Positions 1 through 9,800 of a DNA stretch of 64,000 nucleotides are shown here, piece after piece. The first letter of the stretch is position 1. Each line of letters opens with the position of its first letter. The notes below the pieces were generated by a model, which ran no database searches, was not told the origin of the DNA, and was given only the letters and a program-made list of their open reading frames with translations. The position numbers and the translations under genes were made by a program. The DNA lies in NCBI GenBank assembly GCA_044353905.1, contig JBILBA010000005.1, forward strand, positions 1-64,000. Reading direction: 5' to 3'. Origin of the DNA: MWH-TA3 sp044353905. Lineage in GTDB: Bacteria; Actinomycetota; Actinomycetes; Actinomycetales; Microbacteriaceae.

Positions 1-48
1 GAAAGGTCCGACCCCGCACGTCGTTGAGCGTGAGAGACTAGGCGAACT

Positions 49-1245
49 ATGGATTGGCAGACGTCGGAAGAGACTGTTCCCTCGGCCTTTGTGACCGAGG
101 GGACCGTTCGCGCCCTCGGAGCCCCACCCGTCACCGGAGCGTGGCGTGACGGCGACCACCCCGGAAATCGCCAATTCGCGCAATTGGGCGACCTCGTACT
201 CGAATCCGGTTCAACCCTTCCCCGCGCGCGCCTCGCTTACGAGACCTGGGGAACGCCTAACGCCGACCTGTCGAACGCTGTTCTGATTACTCACTCGCTC
301 ACCGCGGATTCCCATGTCGTCGGAACCGCCGGGCCAGGGCACGTCACGGACGGCTGGTGGGGCGGTGTCGTCGGCGACGGGCTCGGGATCGACACGACGA
401 AGTGGTTCGTCATCTGCCCCAACACTCTCGGTGGCTGCCAGGGTTCGACGGGTCCGTCCACCGTGACCAGCGACGGACGCGAATGGGGATCGCGATTCCC
501 GTACCTCACCGTCCGAGACCAAACTCTCGCGTTGAAGAAACTCGCCGAGCAACTCGGCGTTGCTCGCTGGGCCGCCGTCATCGGCGGCAGCGCCGCAGGG
601 ATGAGCGCACTCGAGTACGCCGTCACCTACCCGGACGACGTCGAGCGAGTCGGATTGCTGGCCACGTGCGGTGTCACGAGCGCCGACCAGATTTCGCTGA
701 ACTCCGTCCAAATCGAAGCGATTCGAATGGACCCGTGGTTTTCGGGCGGTGACTACTACGAGAACGAGGAAGGACCCTATCGCGGTCTTTCGCTCGCGCG
801 TCGGCTCGCGATGTTGTCCTATCGTTCCCCGGCGGAATTCAACGACCGTTTCGATCGAGCGTGGCAGAGCGGCATAAGCCCTTTGGGTGAGGGCGGTCGA
901 TTTGCGGTCGAGTCGTACTTGGATTTCCACGGGAACAAGTTCACGCGCCGTTTCGACGCGAATTCGTACATCACCCTCGTCGAGTCGATGAGTTCCCACG
1001 ATGTGACTCGCGACCGCGGTTCGCTCAAGGACGTTCTCGGAACCGTCACCGCACGGTCTCTTGTTGTCGGGGTCGACTCGGATCGACTCTTTCCCCTCGA
1101 ACAGCAGGTCACACTCGCCGAGTACCTGCCCAACCACCTTGGTGGCCGCGACGCGCACGTCATGTCGTCACCGTACGGGCACGACGCCTTCCTTATCGCC
1201 GATGCCGAGGTTGGCGAATTGATACGCCAACTTCTCGACTCGTAA
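49..1245 (+). CDS. metX: Homoserine O-acetyltransferase (MetX family)
   Basis: This 398-residue alpha/beta-hydrolase-fold enzyme should acetylate homoserine with acetyl-CoA in the cytosol, the entry step to methionine by direct sulfhydrylation. The nucleophile elbow is VIGGSAAGMSALEY with Ser181; the acid is probably Asp345 in VDSDRLFP and the base His378 in GHDAF. The substrate-pocket hallmarks LTADSHV and NTLGGCQGSTGP follow the family pattern. The elbow is usually GGSMGG, so the SAAG version is unusual. The ATG at 49 gives the expected family length. The gene ends 78 bases inside the convergent membrane-protein gene. Homoserine O-succinyltransferase activity cannot be excluded from sequence alone. 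Confidence 0.93.
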   Translation: MDWQTSEETVPSAFVTEGTVRALGAPPVTGAWRDGDHPGNRQFAQLGDLVLESGSTLPRARLAYETWGTPNADLSNAVLITHSLTADSHVVGTAGPGHVTDGWWGGVVGDGLGIDTTKWFVICPNTLGGCQGSTGPSTVTSDGREWGSRFPYLTVRDQTLALKKLAEQLGVARWAAVIGGSAAGMSALEYAVTYPDDVERVGLLATCGVTSADQISLNSVQIEAIRMDPWFSGGDYYENEEGPYRGLSLARRLAMLSYRSPAEFNDRFDRAWQSGISPLGEGGRFAVESYLDFHGNKFTRRFDANSYITLVESMSSHDVTRDRGSLKDVLGTVTARSLVVGVDSDRLFPLEQQVTLAEYLPNHLGGRDAHVMSSPYGHDAFLIADAEVGELIRQLLDS

Positions 1246-2391
1246 CTGAATCACGAGCACGACAAGGGCCGTGACGAGCAGCGTAACCTCGACGAGATTT
1301 CGAATGGTGATGAGCACGAGCGGGGTTGTTCGCAGTTCGAGAAACGCGAAGTAGGCGTAGGGGTAAATCACGTGCGTCAGAGTCGCGATCGAGCCGATGA
1401 GGGCGACGAGCACGGTTGTCGAGCGTTGACCGTTGACCAGAACAATCGCAACGAGCGGCACGGCGAACCACGCCACGAACTGCGGTGACCCCACTTTGTT
1501 CACCGAGACCAACAGTGCAACGAGCGCGAGGAGCGCATAACCGAACGATGCCCCCGAGACCGTGCCGACCGTCCGACGATGCGACAACAGCAACAAGACA
1601 ATGCCCAGGAGCATGCAGACCTGCACGGTGGTCAATAGTTCGGCTACGAGTACCGTTCCGCGACCGTCGACCTCGAAGGTGTAGATGTCCGGCGAGAACG
1701 AGATGACGGAAGCGCCGCCCGACCAGGCATCCCACAACCACGGGGTGGCCGCGACGGCCTCGACTTGGATTCCGCGACCTTGCTGTTCACCAAAAAAGCT
1801 GAACACGGACAGGCGGTCGCCAATCAGAATTCCCACCAGAGCAAATCCGATCGCCACCGTAATTGATGAGCGAGCGAGAGCCCCGAATCGCGGCGACCGA
1901 ATCGCCGCGACACCCAGCGCGATCGGCCACACCTTGATCCACGTCGCCACGGCAATCAATGTCCCCGCGGTTCGCGGAGCGCGGTCGATAATTACGACGA
2001 CAATGATCGCGATTGCCACGGTAACCGCATCGATTCGGCCGAGGGCGATTGGGCCGAGGGCAAGTTGAAATCCGAGCCACACGTAGGTCGCGAGTTCGCT
2101 GCGCCGCGCCAGCACCGCCACCGCAATCGCATCCAGCGCAACAATCAGGGCAAACCATGCGCCGACTCCACCCGCCGCGACCGCGATTGGACCGAGCGCG
2201 AGATAAGGGTAAACGCCGTCCGCCGAAAGACCCGGAAATCCAAAGCCCTCCAGCGCCATCGACCACCACGTGGGATACGTGTTCTCAACGTCTCCGAGAG
2301 GTTGGTTCGGCGCGAACAGGTTTTCGAGAATCAGGATGGCGTGAACAATCGCAAACGTCGCCCAGACCGCGAGCGTCCGCAGAGGACTCAT
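1168..2391 (-). CDS. DUF2029-like (glycosyltransferase family 87-type) integral membrane protein
   Basis: A 407-residue, very hydrophobic protein with about ten predicted membrane segments. An early acidic loop (GDVENTYPTWW) and a periplasmic region with WDAWSGGASVISFSPD resemble the polyprenyl-phosphate mannosyltransferase-like DUF2029 family, which uses lipid-linked sugars at the outer face of the membrane. The start overlaps the end of nnrD by 4 bases (ATGA), so the two are probably co-transcribed and translationally coupled. The 3' end overlaps metX antisense by 78 bases. The substrate is unknown and the family call rests on general architecture. Confidence 0.6.
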   Translation of the reverse strand: MSPLRTLAVWATFAIVHAILILENLFAPNQPLGDVENTYPTWWSMALEGFGFPGLSADGVYPYLALGPIAVAAGGVGAWFALIVALDAIAVAVLARRSELATYVWLGFQLALGPIALGRIDAVTVAIAIIVVVIIDRAPRTAGTLIAVATWIKVWPIALGVAAIRSPRFGALARSSITVAIGFALVGILIGDRLSVFSFFGEQQGRGIQVEAVAATPWLWDAWSGGASVISFSPDIYTFEVDGRGTVLVAELLTTVQVCMLLGIVLLLLSHRRTVGTVSGASFGYALLALVALLVSVNKVGSPQFVAWFAVPLVAIVLVNGQRSTTVLVALIGSIATLTHVIYPYAYFAFLELRTTPLVLITIRNLVEVTLLVTALVVLVIQLRVEKLAYQFANLGIGDKEGVVPVR

Positions 2392-3197
2392 CGTGCGAGA
2401 AGGTTACGAATGACGGTCGGAATCTGCGAGACGAGTTGCTCCAGCAGAAACGGCCCACCGGCGGACGCAGCCTGTGCCGCGAGCGAGTGGATGACAACCG
2501 CCGACGCCGCAATTCGCGCAAGCACTCGCTGATCGGCGGCGATGTCTGTTGCGCGCGTCGCAATCATCGAACCGAGCACTCCGCCAAGTACATCGCCCGC
2601 TCCGGCGATGGCTAACCACGGTGTCGCCAACGACACCGAAAATTCGTCGCCGAATTGATTGGCGATAAACGTCGTCGAACCCTTGAGCAGAACAGTCGCA
2701 TTCCACTGAGAGGCAGCGAGCAGGGCGTATTCAGCCGGTGCGCCCTCGACGGACTCGCGGGTTACCCCGAAAACCTTGGCCATCTCACCCGCGTGGGGCG
2801 TCGCGACAATAAGCCCGGCGTGAGGCAACAGGCTCAGTGCGCCGGCATCAACGACGGTGGGTTTCCCCTCGTCCATCGCGCGGCGAGCTCGATTCATCGA
2901 CTCCGTGTCGGTGTCGGACATTCCGGAACCCACAACCCAGGCGGACACGGGTCCAGCACCGAGAACCGCCTCGGGGCGTCGAACGAGAAGCGGGCGGGTT
3001 GCTTCTTCGGGGCCGACGTAACGAACCATGCCGATTCCGGTTGACAGCGCACCATCGACACCCAGAAGCGCGGCACCGGGGTAGGCGGTCGATCCGGTCG
3101 CGAGCCCAACGACGCCGCGCGAGTATTTGTGGTCCTGTGCCGTGGGCGCGCGATACTCGAAAGCGGCTTCGCTCTCGTGAAAAATCTCGACACCCAT
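2388..3197 (-). CDS. nnrD: ADP-dependent (S)-NAD(P)H-hydrate dehydratase
   Basis: This 269-residue protein is the C-terminal YjeF/carbohydrate-kinase-like domain that repairs hydrated NADH or NADPH in an ADP-dependent reaction. The motifs GVVGLATGSTAYPGAA near the N-terminus, ATPHAGEM in the middle, VLLKGSTT and the anion-hole segment AIAGAGDVLGGVLG are all present. The epimerase half (NnrE) is not fused here. It is the first gene of a two-gene unit with the membrane protein downstream and is divergent from the flavin oxidoreductase gene at 3273. Confidence 0.88.
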   Translation of the reverse strand: MGVEIFHESEAAFEYRAPTAQDHKYSRGVVGLATGSTAYPGAALLGVDGALSTGIGMVRYVGPEEATRPLLVRRPEAVLGAGPVSAWVVGSGMSDTDTESMNRARRAMDEGKPTVVDAGALSLLPHAGLIVATPHAGEMAKVFGVTRESVEGAPAEYALLAASQWNATVLLKGSTTFIANQFGDEFSVSLATPWLAIAGAGDVLGGVLGSMIATRATDIAADQRVLARIAASAVVIHSLAAQAASAGGPFLLEQLVSQIPTVIRNLLAR

Positions 3198-3229
3198 GGG
3201 ACCAGCCTATTCCGCAGAGCGCGTGCCAT

Positions 3230-3259
3230 AAACTATCAATCTGCAAACTATCAATCTGC
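3230..3259. repeat. Perfect 15-bp tandem duplication in the nnrD/flavin-oxidoreductase intergenic region
   Basis: The 15-mer AAACTATCAATCTGC occurs twice head to tail (3230-3244 and 3245-3259), ending three bases before the ribosome-binding site GAAGGAG of the gene at 3273. The duplicated A/T-rich block could duplicate a -10 element or operator half-site. No function can be assigned. Confidence 0.9.
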
Positions 3260-3272
3260 CCGAAGGAGTCCG

Positions 3273-4352
3273 ATGAGCACCCCCGCCCTTTTTCAACCGA
3301 TGACGATTCGCGGTGTGACGTTTCGGAACCGAATCTGGCTGTCACCCCTGTGCGAGTATTCCGCCGAGACGGATGGCGTACCTACCGATTGGCACATGGT
3401 CCATCTCGGTTCCTTCGCAATCGGGCGCGCAGGTCTCGTCATGGCCGAGGCGACGAGCATTAGTGCAGTGGGCCGCATCTCGCCTCACGACGTGGGTATC
3501 TGGAACGACGAGCAGGTTGCCGCGTGGAAGCGCATCACCGATTTCATTCACTCGCAGGGCGTCGTCGCGGGAGTGCAACTCGCGCACGCCGGTCGTAAGG
3601 GCTCGACCGCCCCTGGTTGGGGAGTCGACTACGAGGATTCGACCCCTGCCGACCAGGGAGGGTGGACGACAGTCGCGCCCAGCGCCGTGGCGTTTGGTGA
3701 CTACGACGTCCCCGAGGAATTGGATGCCGCGGGCATAGACGCCGTCGTGAACGACTGGGTTCACGCCGCGCGCCGCGCAATAGGAGCGGGATTCGACCTG
3801 GTCGAAATCCACGCCGCCCACGGTTACCTTCTGCACCAGTTTCTGTCCCCCCTTGCGAACGAGCGAACCGATGAATACGGCGGGTCTCTCGAGAATCGTG
3901 CCCGACTTCTGCGCCGAGTCGTTCAGGCGGTCCGTGAGGAAATTGGCGATACCGTCCCGCTGTTCGTCCGCGTGAGTGCAACCGACTGGGACGAGCGCGG
4001 TATCACCGTGACCGACGTCGCCACCGTTGCGGGGTGGCTCCACGACGATGGCGCCGACCTCATCGACACCTCTACAGGCGGAATTTCCCCCGGAATTCCG
4101 ATTCCGACCGGACCCGGCTACCAGGTCGAGTTCGCGGACACGATTCGTCGAACCGCTGAGATGTCAACCAACGCCGTTGGCCTCATTACTCTTCCCGAGC
4201 AGGCGAACGAGATTGTCGAATCGGGCAAAGCTGACGCCGTGATGCTCGGCCGAGAACTCATGCGCGATCCGCACTTCGCACTGCGCGCCTCAACCGCTCT
4301 TGGCTTTACGCTTCCCTACTGGCCCGACCAGTACCTGCGCGCCCAGCCTTAA
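3273..4352 (+). CDS. NADH:flavin oxidoreductase, Old Yellow Enzyme family (YqjM-like)
   Basis: A 359-residue FMN-dependent TIM-barrel ene-reductase. The N-terminal segment FRNRIWLSPLCEYSA carries the Cys typical of the YqjM (thermophilic-like) subgroup; QLAHAGRKGS, the substrate-binding pair in HAAHGYLLHQFLSPL, and NERTDEYGGSLENR are characteristic. Upstream in-frame ATGs exist from 3129, but the ATG at 3273 has GAAGGAG at 3262-3268 and gives the canonical N-terminus, so I chose it. The family reduces activated C=C bonds of enals or enones; the physiological substrate is unknown. The TAA stop overlaps the reverse stop codon of the next gene. Confidence 0.9.
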   Translation: MSTPALFQPMTIRGVTFRNRIWLSPLCEYSAETDGVPTDWHMVHLGSFAIGRAGLVMAEATSISAVGRISPHDVGIWNDEQVAAWKRITDFIHSQGVVAGVQLAHAGRKGSTAPGWGVDYEDSTPADQGGWTTVAPSAVAFGDYDVPEELDAAGIDAVVNDWVHAARRAIGAGFDLVEIHAAHGYLLHQFLSPLANERTDEYGGSLENRARLLRRVVQAVREEIGDTVPLFVRVSATDWDERGITVTDVATVAGWLHDDGADLIDTSTGGISPGIPIPTGPGYQVEFADTIRRTAEMSTNAVGLITLPEQANEIVESGKADAVMLGRELMRDPHFALRASTALGFTLPYWPDQYLRAQP

Positions 4353-5386
4353 CGGCGGCGGGTCGCGTCTTGGACCTCGCCGATGAGTTCCTCGATGATG
4401 TCTTCGAGGAACAAAAGGCCGACAGTCTCGCCACTGCGATCGAAGACCCGGGCAACGTGTGACCCGGTTCGACGCAACGTCGCGAGGGCGTCTTCGAGGT
4501 CGAGTCCGCGATACAACGACACGAGTAAACGAATCCGCTTCAGCGGGATTGGCTGATCGACCTCGTCATCGTCACGACCCAGGATGTCCTTGAGGTGGAC
4601 ATAGCCGGACGGCTCGCCCGCGGCATCAAGCAGGACGTAGCGACTGAAACCACGTTGCGCGACTTCGCGTTCGACGTCGCTCGGACTTGCCCCTTCGGGG
4701 AGCGTCACGATTTCGGACAGCGGAACGACGATGTCGTCGACCTTCTTTGTCGTGAATTCAATCGTCGCCGACACCGCTCCCGCGACATCGTCGAGCTTTC
4801 CTTCTTTTTGTGATTGCTGGACGATGGTCGCCATCTCTTCGAGGGTGTACACCGACTGCGCTTCGTCTTTCGGCTCGGTTCCCGTCATTCGAACCAAGAC
4901 GTTCGACACGGCGTTGAGAGAGGCGATGACGGGAGTGAACAACCACGCAACAGCCGAGAGGGCGGGTGCGAGAATGAGCACGGCGCGATCGGGAACCGAG
5001 AAAGCGATGTTTTTGGGAACCATTTCACCGATCACGACGTGGAGTACCGTCACAATCAGAATCGCGGCGATCAGCGCCGAAACGGAAATCACCTCTTTGG
5101 GAAGCGACGTCCCGTACAGCAACCCTTCGATCAAGTGGTGAATCGCGGGTTCTGAAACACTCAAAATCATGATCGAACACACGGTGATTCCGAGTTGGCT
5201 CGTCGCAAGCATGAACGACGCCCGCTCCATGGCGCGAAGCGAAACCTTGGCCGCCCAGGAACCGGACTCTGCGAGTGGCTCGATTTGAGATCGGCGGGCG
5301 GCGATCACCGCGAACTCGGCTCCGACAAAAAAAGCGTTCGCTGCGAGCAGCACGACGAGCCAGATGATTCCGTCGAGATCACTCAT
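4349..5386 (-). CDS. CNNM/HCC-type protein: DUF21 membrane domain plus CBS pair
   Basis: A 345-residue protein with an N-terminal DUF21/CNNM domain (residues about 1-180, with the GAEFAVIAARRSQIE signature) and a C-terminal CBS pair with ILGRDDDEVDQPI between the two repeats. It lacks the C-terminal CorC_HlyC domain of its neighbour. Members are implicated in magnesium/cobalt transport or efflux; the name haemolysin in databases is historical. Its start overlaps the end of the upstream paralogue by 8 bases, so the pair forms an operon. Confidence 0.85.
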   Translation of the reverse strand: MSDLDGIIWLVVLLAANAFFVGAEFAVIAARRSQIEPLAESGSWAAKVSLRAMERASFMLATSQLGITVCSIMILSVSEPAIHHLIEGLLYGTSLPKEVISVSALIAAILIVTVLHVVIGEMVPKNIAFSVPDRAVLILAPALSAVAWLFTPVIASLNAVSNVLVRMTGTEPKDEAQSVYTLEEMATIVQQSQKEGKLDDVAGAVSATIEFTTKKVDDIVVPLSEIVTLPEGASPSDVEREVAQRGFSRYVLLDAAGEPSGYVHLKDILGRDDDEVDQPIPLKRIRLLVSLYRGLDLEDALATLRRTGSHVARVFDRSGETVGLLFLEDIIEELIGEVQDATRRR

Positions 5387-6683
5387 CGGTTTCCCCCGTC
5401 ACGACGAACCGGACACGATCGATTCGGCGACCGTCCATGCGTTCCACCACGAAACGTCCGCCGCACGCGTCGAGGGACGCGCCGACCGCCGGGATATAGC
5501 CCCATTCACTCAAGAGGAATCCGCCCACCGTTTCCCATGGGCCGTCGTCGGGGACGTCGATGTTGGCACGTTCACGGAGTTCGTCTGGCCGGAGCGAGGC
5601 GGGGAACGTCACGGTGTCACCCATTTTGACCACGTCCGCTTTGGTGCGGTCGTGTTCGTCACTGACCTCTCCGATCAATTCTTCGATGAGGTCTTCGAGT
5701 GTCGCGATCCCCGCCGTGCCGCCGTATTCGTCCACGACGATCGACATCTGGTAGCCGCCCTGGCGCAATTCGCCGAGGAGAACATCGAGGTGCATCGTCT
5801 CGGGGACTCGAAGGGCTTCTCCCTGAAGAGCGCCGACCGGGACCTCGGACCGACGGTCGCGCGGAACAGCGACGGCGTGCTTGACGTGCACAATTCCGAC
5901 GATGTCGTCGGCGTCTTCATCGATAACAGGGAATCGCGAATACCCCGTCTTTCGGGTCAAAGCGATGACGTCGTCCGCCGAGTCGCCCACACGAATGGTG
6001 GCGACGCGCGTGCGGGGGGTCATGATGTCTTGGGCTTCGTGGTTCGTGAACGACAACGCTTTACCCAACAGGGTTGCGGTGTCCTCTTCCATCGTTCCGT
6101 GCATCGAACTGTGACGAACCGCGGACGCCAATTCCTCTGCGGTTCGCGCCGACGACAACTCTTCTTTCGGTTCGATTCCCATGGCACGGACAATCCCATT
6201 GGACATGTTCACGAGAAACAACACGAACGGGGAGAACAGCCAGGTGAAAGCGAGTTGGAACGGCGCAACGATCTTGACGACGCGGCGAGGAACAGCAAGA
6301 GCAAGATTCTTGGGGAACAACTCCCCGACAATCATCGAAAGGATGGTCGCGATGAGAATCGCGACGACTGCCGAGACCGTGTCGGCCACTCCCGCGCCGA
6401 GACCCCACCCTAAGAGCACGGGGGCGAGGAGGCTGCTGATTGCCGGCTCCATCAACCAACCTGTCAAAAGAGTGGTAATCGTGATACCGAGTTGGGCCGA
6501 CGACAGGTGCGTCGACGTCCTCGTCAGTGCGCGAATGGCGAGGGTAAAACCTTTTTCACCGGCGTCGCGGCGGGCCTCAAGGTCGGGGCGATCGAGCGAG
6601 ACGAGCGCGAATTCCGACGCAACGAAGAATCCTGTGCCGACGGTGAGCAACACGCCGATCCCGATTAAAACCCATTCGTTCAT
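5379..6683 (-). CDS. CNNM/CorC family transporter-like protein: DUF21, CBS pair and CorC_HlyC domain
   Basis: A 434-residue protein with an N-terminal DUF21 domain (VASEFALVSLDRPDLEAR, then several membrane segments), a CBS pair containing MTPRTRVATIRVGD and VIDEDADDIVGIVHVKH, and a C-terminal CorC_HlyC domain starting around VTFPASLRPDELRER. This is the full-length partner of the shorter gene immediately downstream, suggesting a heteromeric pair or a duplication followed by loss of the last domain. Function in divalent-cation homeostasis is inferred from family knowledge. Confidence 0.88.
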   Translation of the reverse strand: MNEWVLIGIGVLLTVGTGFFVASEFALVSLDRPDLEARRDAGEKGFTLAIRALTRTSTHLSSAQLGITITTLLTGWLMEPAISSLLAPVLLGWGLGAGVADTVSAVVAILIATILSMIVGELFPKNLALAVPRRVVKIVAPFQLAFTWLFSPFVLFLVNMSNGIVRAMGIEPKEELSSARTAEELASAVRHSSMHGTMEEDTATLLGKALSFTNHEAQDIMTPRTRVATIRVGDSADDVIALTRKTGYSRFPVIDEDADDIVGIVHVKHAVAVPRDRRSEVPVGALQGEALRVPETMHLDVLLGELRQGGYQMSIVVDEYGGTAGIATLEDLIEELIGEVSDEHDRTKADVVKMGDTVTFPASLRPDELRERANIDVPDDGPWETVGGFLLSEWGYIPAVGASLDACGGRFVVERMDGRRIDRVRFVVTGETDE

Positions 6684-6863
6684 GCGACACCCACCGTGAA
6701 ACTGTTGGCGAGTGTCAACTGACTATGCGGGAGGTCCATGCCTCAAGTATAGATTGTGGATTTCCCGAACCGAAGTGTGCAAACCCTCCAGTCGCGGGAC
6801 TAGGCTAGATAGCGGTAGCACGAGCCTGCCGTCGAATTTCCAGCAACGAGGTGACCATCCACA

Positions 6864-9800
6864 GTGTCCAGTGACGGAGCAACTGACCTGAGCAGCGAAG
6901 ATTTCGGAGCCAACGATTGGCTTGTTGAAGAAATGTACGAGGCGTGGGTGAAGGATCCGGCTTCGGTTGACCCGTCGTGGGTACCCACCCTCGAAACCTA
7001 CGCGGCAAAACTCGCCGGCGGAGTGGCCCCTTCGGCACCAGCCGCCCCCGCCACCGAAGCCCCCGCGTTCGACCCGAACGTGACCGGGCCGATTACGGCG
7101 TTGCAGCCAGCGTCGCGCACCACCTCGGCCATGCCGACCGAAACTCCGATTCCCGCACAGGCACCAGGAACCTCACGTCCGTCGGATTCGACCGACGAGA
7201 ACACGGTGACCTCTCTCAAGGGAATGTCGAAGGCTCTCGCCGCAAACATGGACGCGAGTCTCACTGTCCCGACGGCCACGAGCGTGCGCACGATTCCCGC
7301 CAAACTCATGATTGACAATCGAATCGTCATCAACAACCACCTCCGCCGGACTCGCGGTGGAAAGGTGTCGTTCACCCACATCATCGGGTGGGCCATGATT
7401 CGAGCCCTCAAAACGTTCCCGTCGCAAAACGTGTTCTATGACGAGCCAGACGGAGTGCCGTCGTTGGTTATTCCCGCGCACATCAACCTCGGACTCGCGA
7501 TCGATATCCCCAAGCCCGACGGAAGTCGCGCACTTGTCGTCCCCGGAATCAAGAAGGCCGAGCAGATGAGCTTTGCCGACTTCCTCGAGGCCTATGAAGA
7601 CGTCGTTGCTCGCGCTCGCGCCAACAAACTCACCGCCGACGATTTCGCGGGAAACACCGTGTCCCTCACAAACCCCGGCGGAATCGGGACCGTACATTCG
7701 GTGCCGCGTCTCATGCGCGGTCAGGGCTGCATCATCGGCGCCGGCGCACTTGATTACCCGGCCGAATTCCAGGGGTCGTCCGAAACCGTACTTTTCGACC
7801 TTGGCATTTCGAAGACCATCACGCTGACCTCCACCTATGACCACCGCGTGATTCAAGGCGCGGGGTCCGGTGAGTTCCTCAAGATTGTTCACGGTCTCTT
7901 AATCGGTGAAGACGGTTTCTACGAGGACATTTTCGCAGCACTGCGTATCCCCTACATACCGATTCGTTGGTCTCAAGACATCAAGGTCGATGTCTCGGAT
8001 GAAATCAACAAGACCGCGCGCGTGCAAGAACTGGTCGACGCGTATCGCGTTCGCGGCCACCGCATGGCCGATATCGATCCGCTTCAGTACCAACAACGAA
8101 CTCACCCCGACCTGGAAATCGAGAACCACGGGCTGACGTTTTGGGATCTTGATCGTGAGTTCGTCGTCGGCGGACTCGCCGGTCGCCGCACCATGTTGTT
8201 ACGCGAAGTTCTCGGTCTTCTGCGCGATTCGTATTGTCGAACGGTCGGTGTCGAATACACGCACCTCCAGGACCCCGAACAACGCGCGTGGTTCCAAGAA
8301 GTCCTCGAACAGCCGTATGAGAAACCGACGCACGACGAACAGATGCGCATCCTCGACCGGTTGAACCAGGCCGAAGCGTTCGAAACGTTCCTGCAGACCA
8401 AGTTCGTCGGGCAAAAGCGTTTCTCGCTCGAAGGTGGCGAATCCATCATCGCCCTCCTCGATGAAATCATCCAAGACGCGGCCGATTTTGAACTCGACGA
8501 GGTTGACATCGGTATGGCTCACCGCGGTCGCCTCAACGTTCTCGCCAACATTGCAGGTAAGACGTACGGCCAGATTTTCCGCGAGTTCGAAGGCACGACG
8601 GACACGAGCACCGTTCAGGGTTCCGGTGACGTGAAATACCACCTGGGAACCAAGGGTGAATTCACCACGGCCACGGGACAGAAGATTCCGGTCTACCTCG
8701 CGGCCAACCCATCGCACCTCGAGGCGGTCAACGGTGTTCTCGAAGGCATCGTGCGAGCCAAACAGGACCACAAGCCGATCGCGTCGTTCACAGTCCTACC
8801 GATTCTCGTGCACGGTGACGCGGCGATGGCGGGTCAGGGTGTCGTCATCGAAACGATGCAGATGGCCCAACTCCGCGGATACCGCACGGGTGGAACAATC
8901 CACGTGGTCGCCAACAACCAGGTCGGATTCACGACTCTGCCGAAAGACTCTCGGACGTCGCTGTACTCAACCGACGTTGCGCGATCGATTCAGGCTCCCA
9001 TCTTCCACGTCAACGGTGACGACCCCGAGGCCGTCGTCCGCGTCGCCAAGCTCGCAGTCCTCTACCGCCAAAAGTTCAAACACGATGTGGTCATCGACGT
9101 CGTCTGTTACCGTCGTCGCGGCCACAACGAGGGCGACGATCCGTCGATGACACAGCCGCTCATGTACAACCTCATCGAAGCGAAACGTTCGGTTCGTACG
9201 CTGTACGCCGAGGCGCTCGTCGGCCGTGGTGACATCACCCAAGAAGAGTACGACGCCGTTCAGGCCAAGTTCCTTGGGCTGTTGGAACAGTCCTTCAGCG
9301 ACACCCACGACGACGACGACGCGCCCGCCACCATCTCGAACGGGGCACCGACCGCATCCCAGGTTCAGCGGCACCCGCAATCGACCGCGGTCGATTCGTC
9401 CGTCATCCACCGAATCGGAGACGCACACGGCGCTCCGCCCGAGGGATTCACGGTGCACCCCAAGCTCGAACAATTGTTGGCAAAGCGAATCGACATGAGC
9501 CGCAACGGCGACATCGATTGGGGTTTCGGCGAACTTCTCGCGCTTGGGTCGCTCTTGCTCGAGGGTAAAAAAGTTCGATTCGCCGGTCAAGACTCGCGAC
9601 GCGGCACGTTCGTTCAGCGCCATGCGGTGTTACACGATCGCGTGAACGGCCAGGAATGGCTGCCACTCATGAATCTCTCTGACAACCAGGGTCGTTTCTA
9701 TATCTATGACTCACTTCTTTCCGAATACGCCGCGATGGCCTACGAATACGGGTACACCGTCGGAAACCCGGACGCGCTCGTTCTGTGGGAAGCGCAGTTC

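Noticed and set aside
211..1158. Long open frames antisense to metX, kgd, UPF0182 and the desaturase
   Set aside because: They are shadows of high-GC coding genes: they lack family motifs, hydrophobic patterning and ribosome-binding sites, and sit fully inside well-supported genes.
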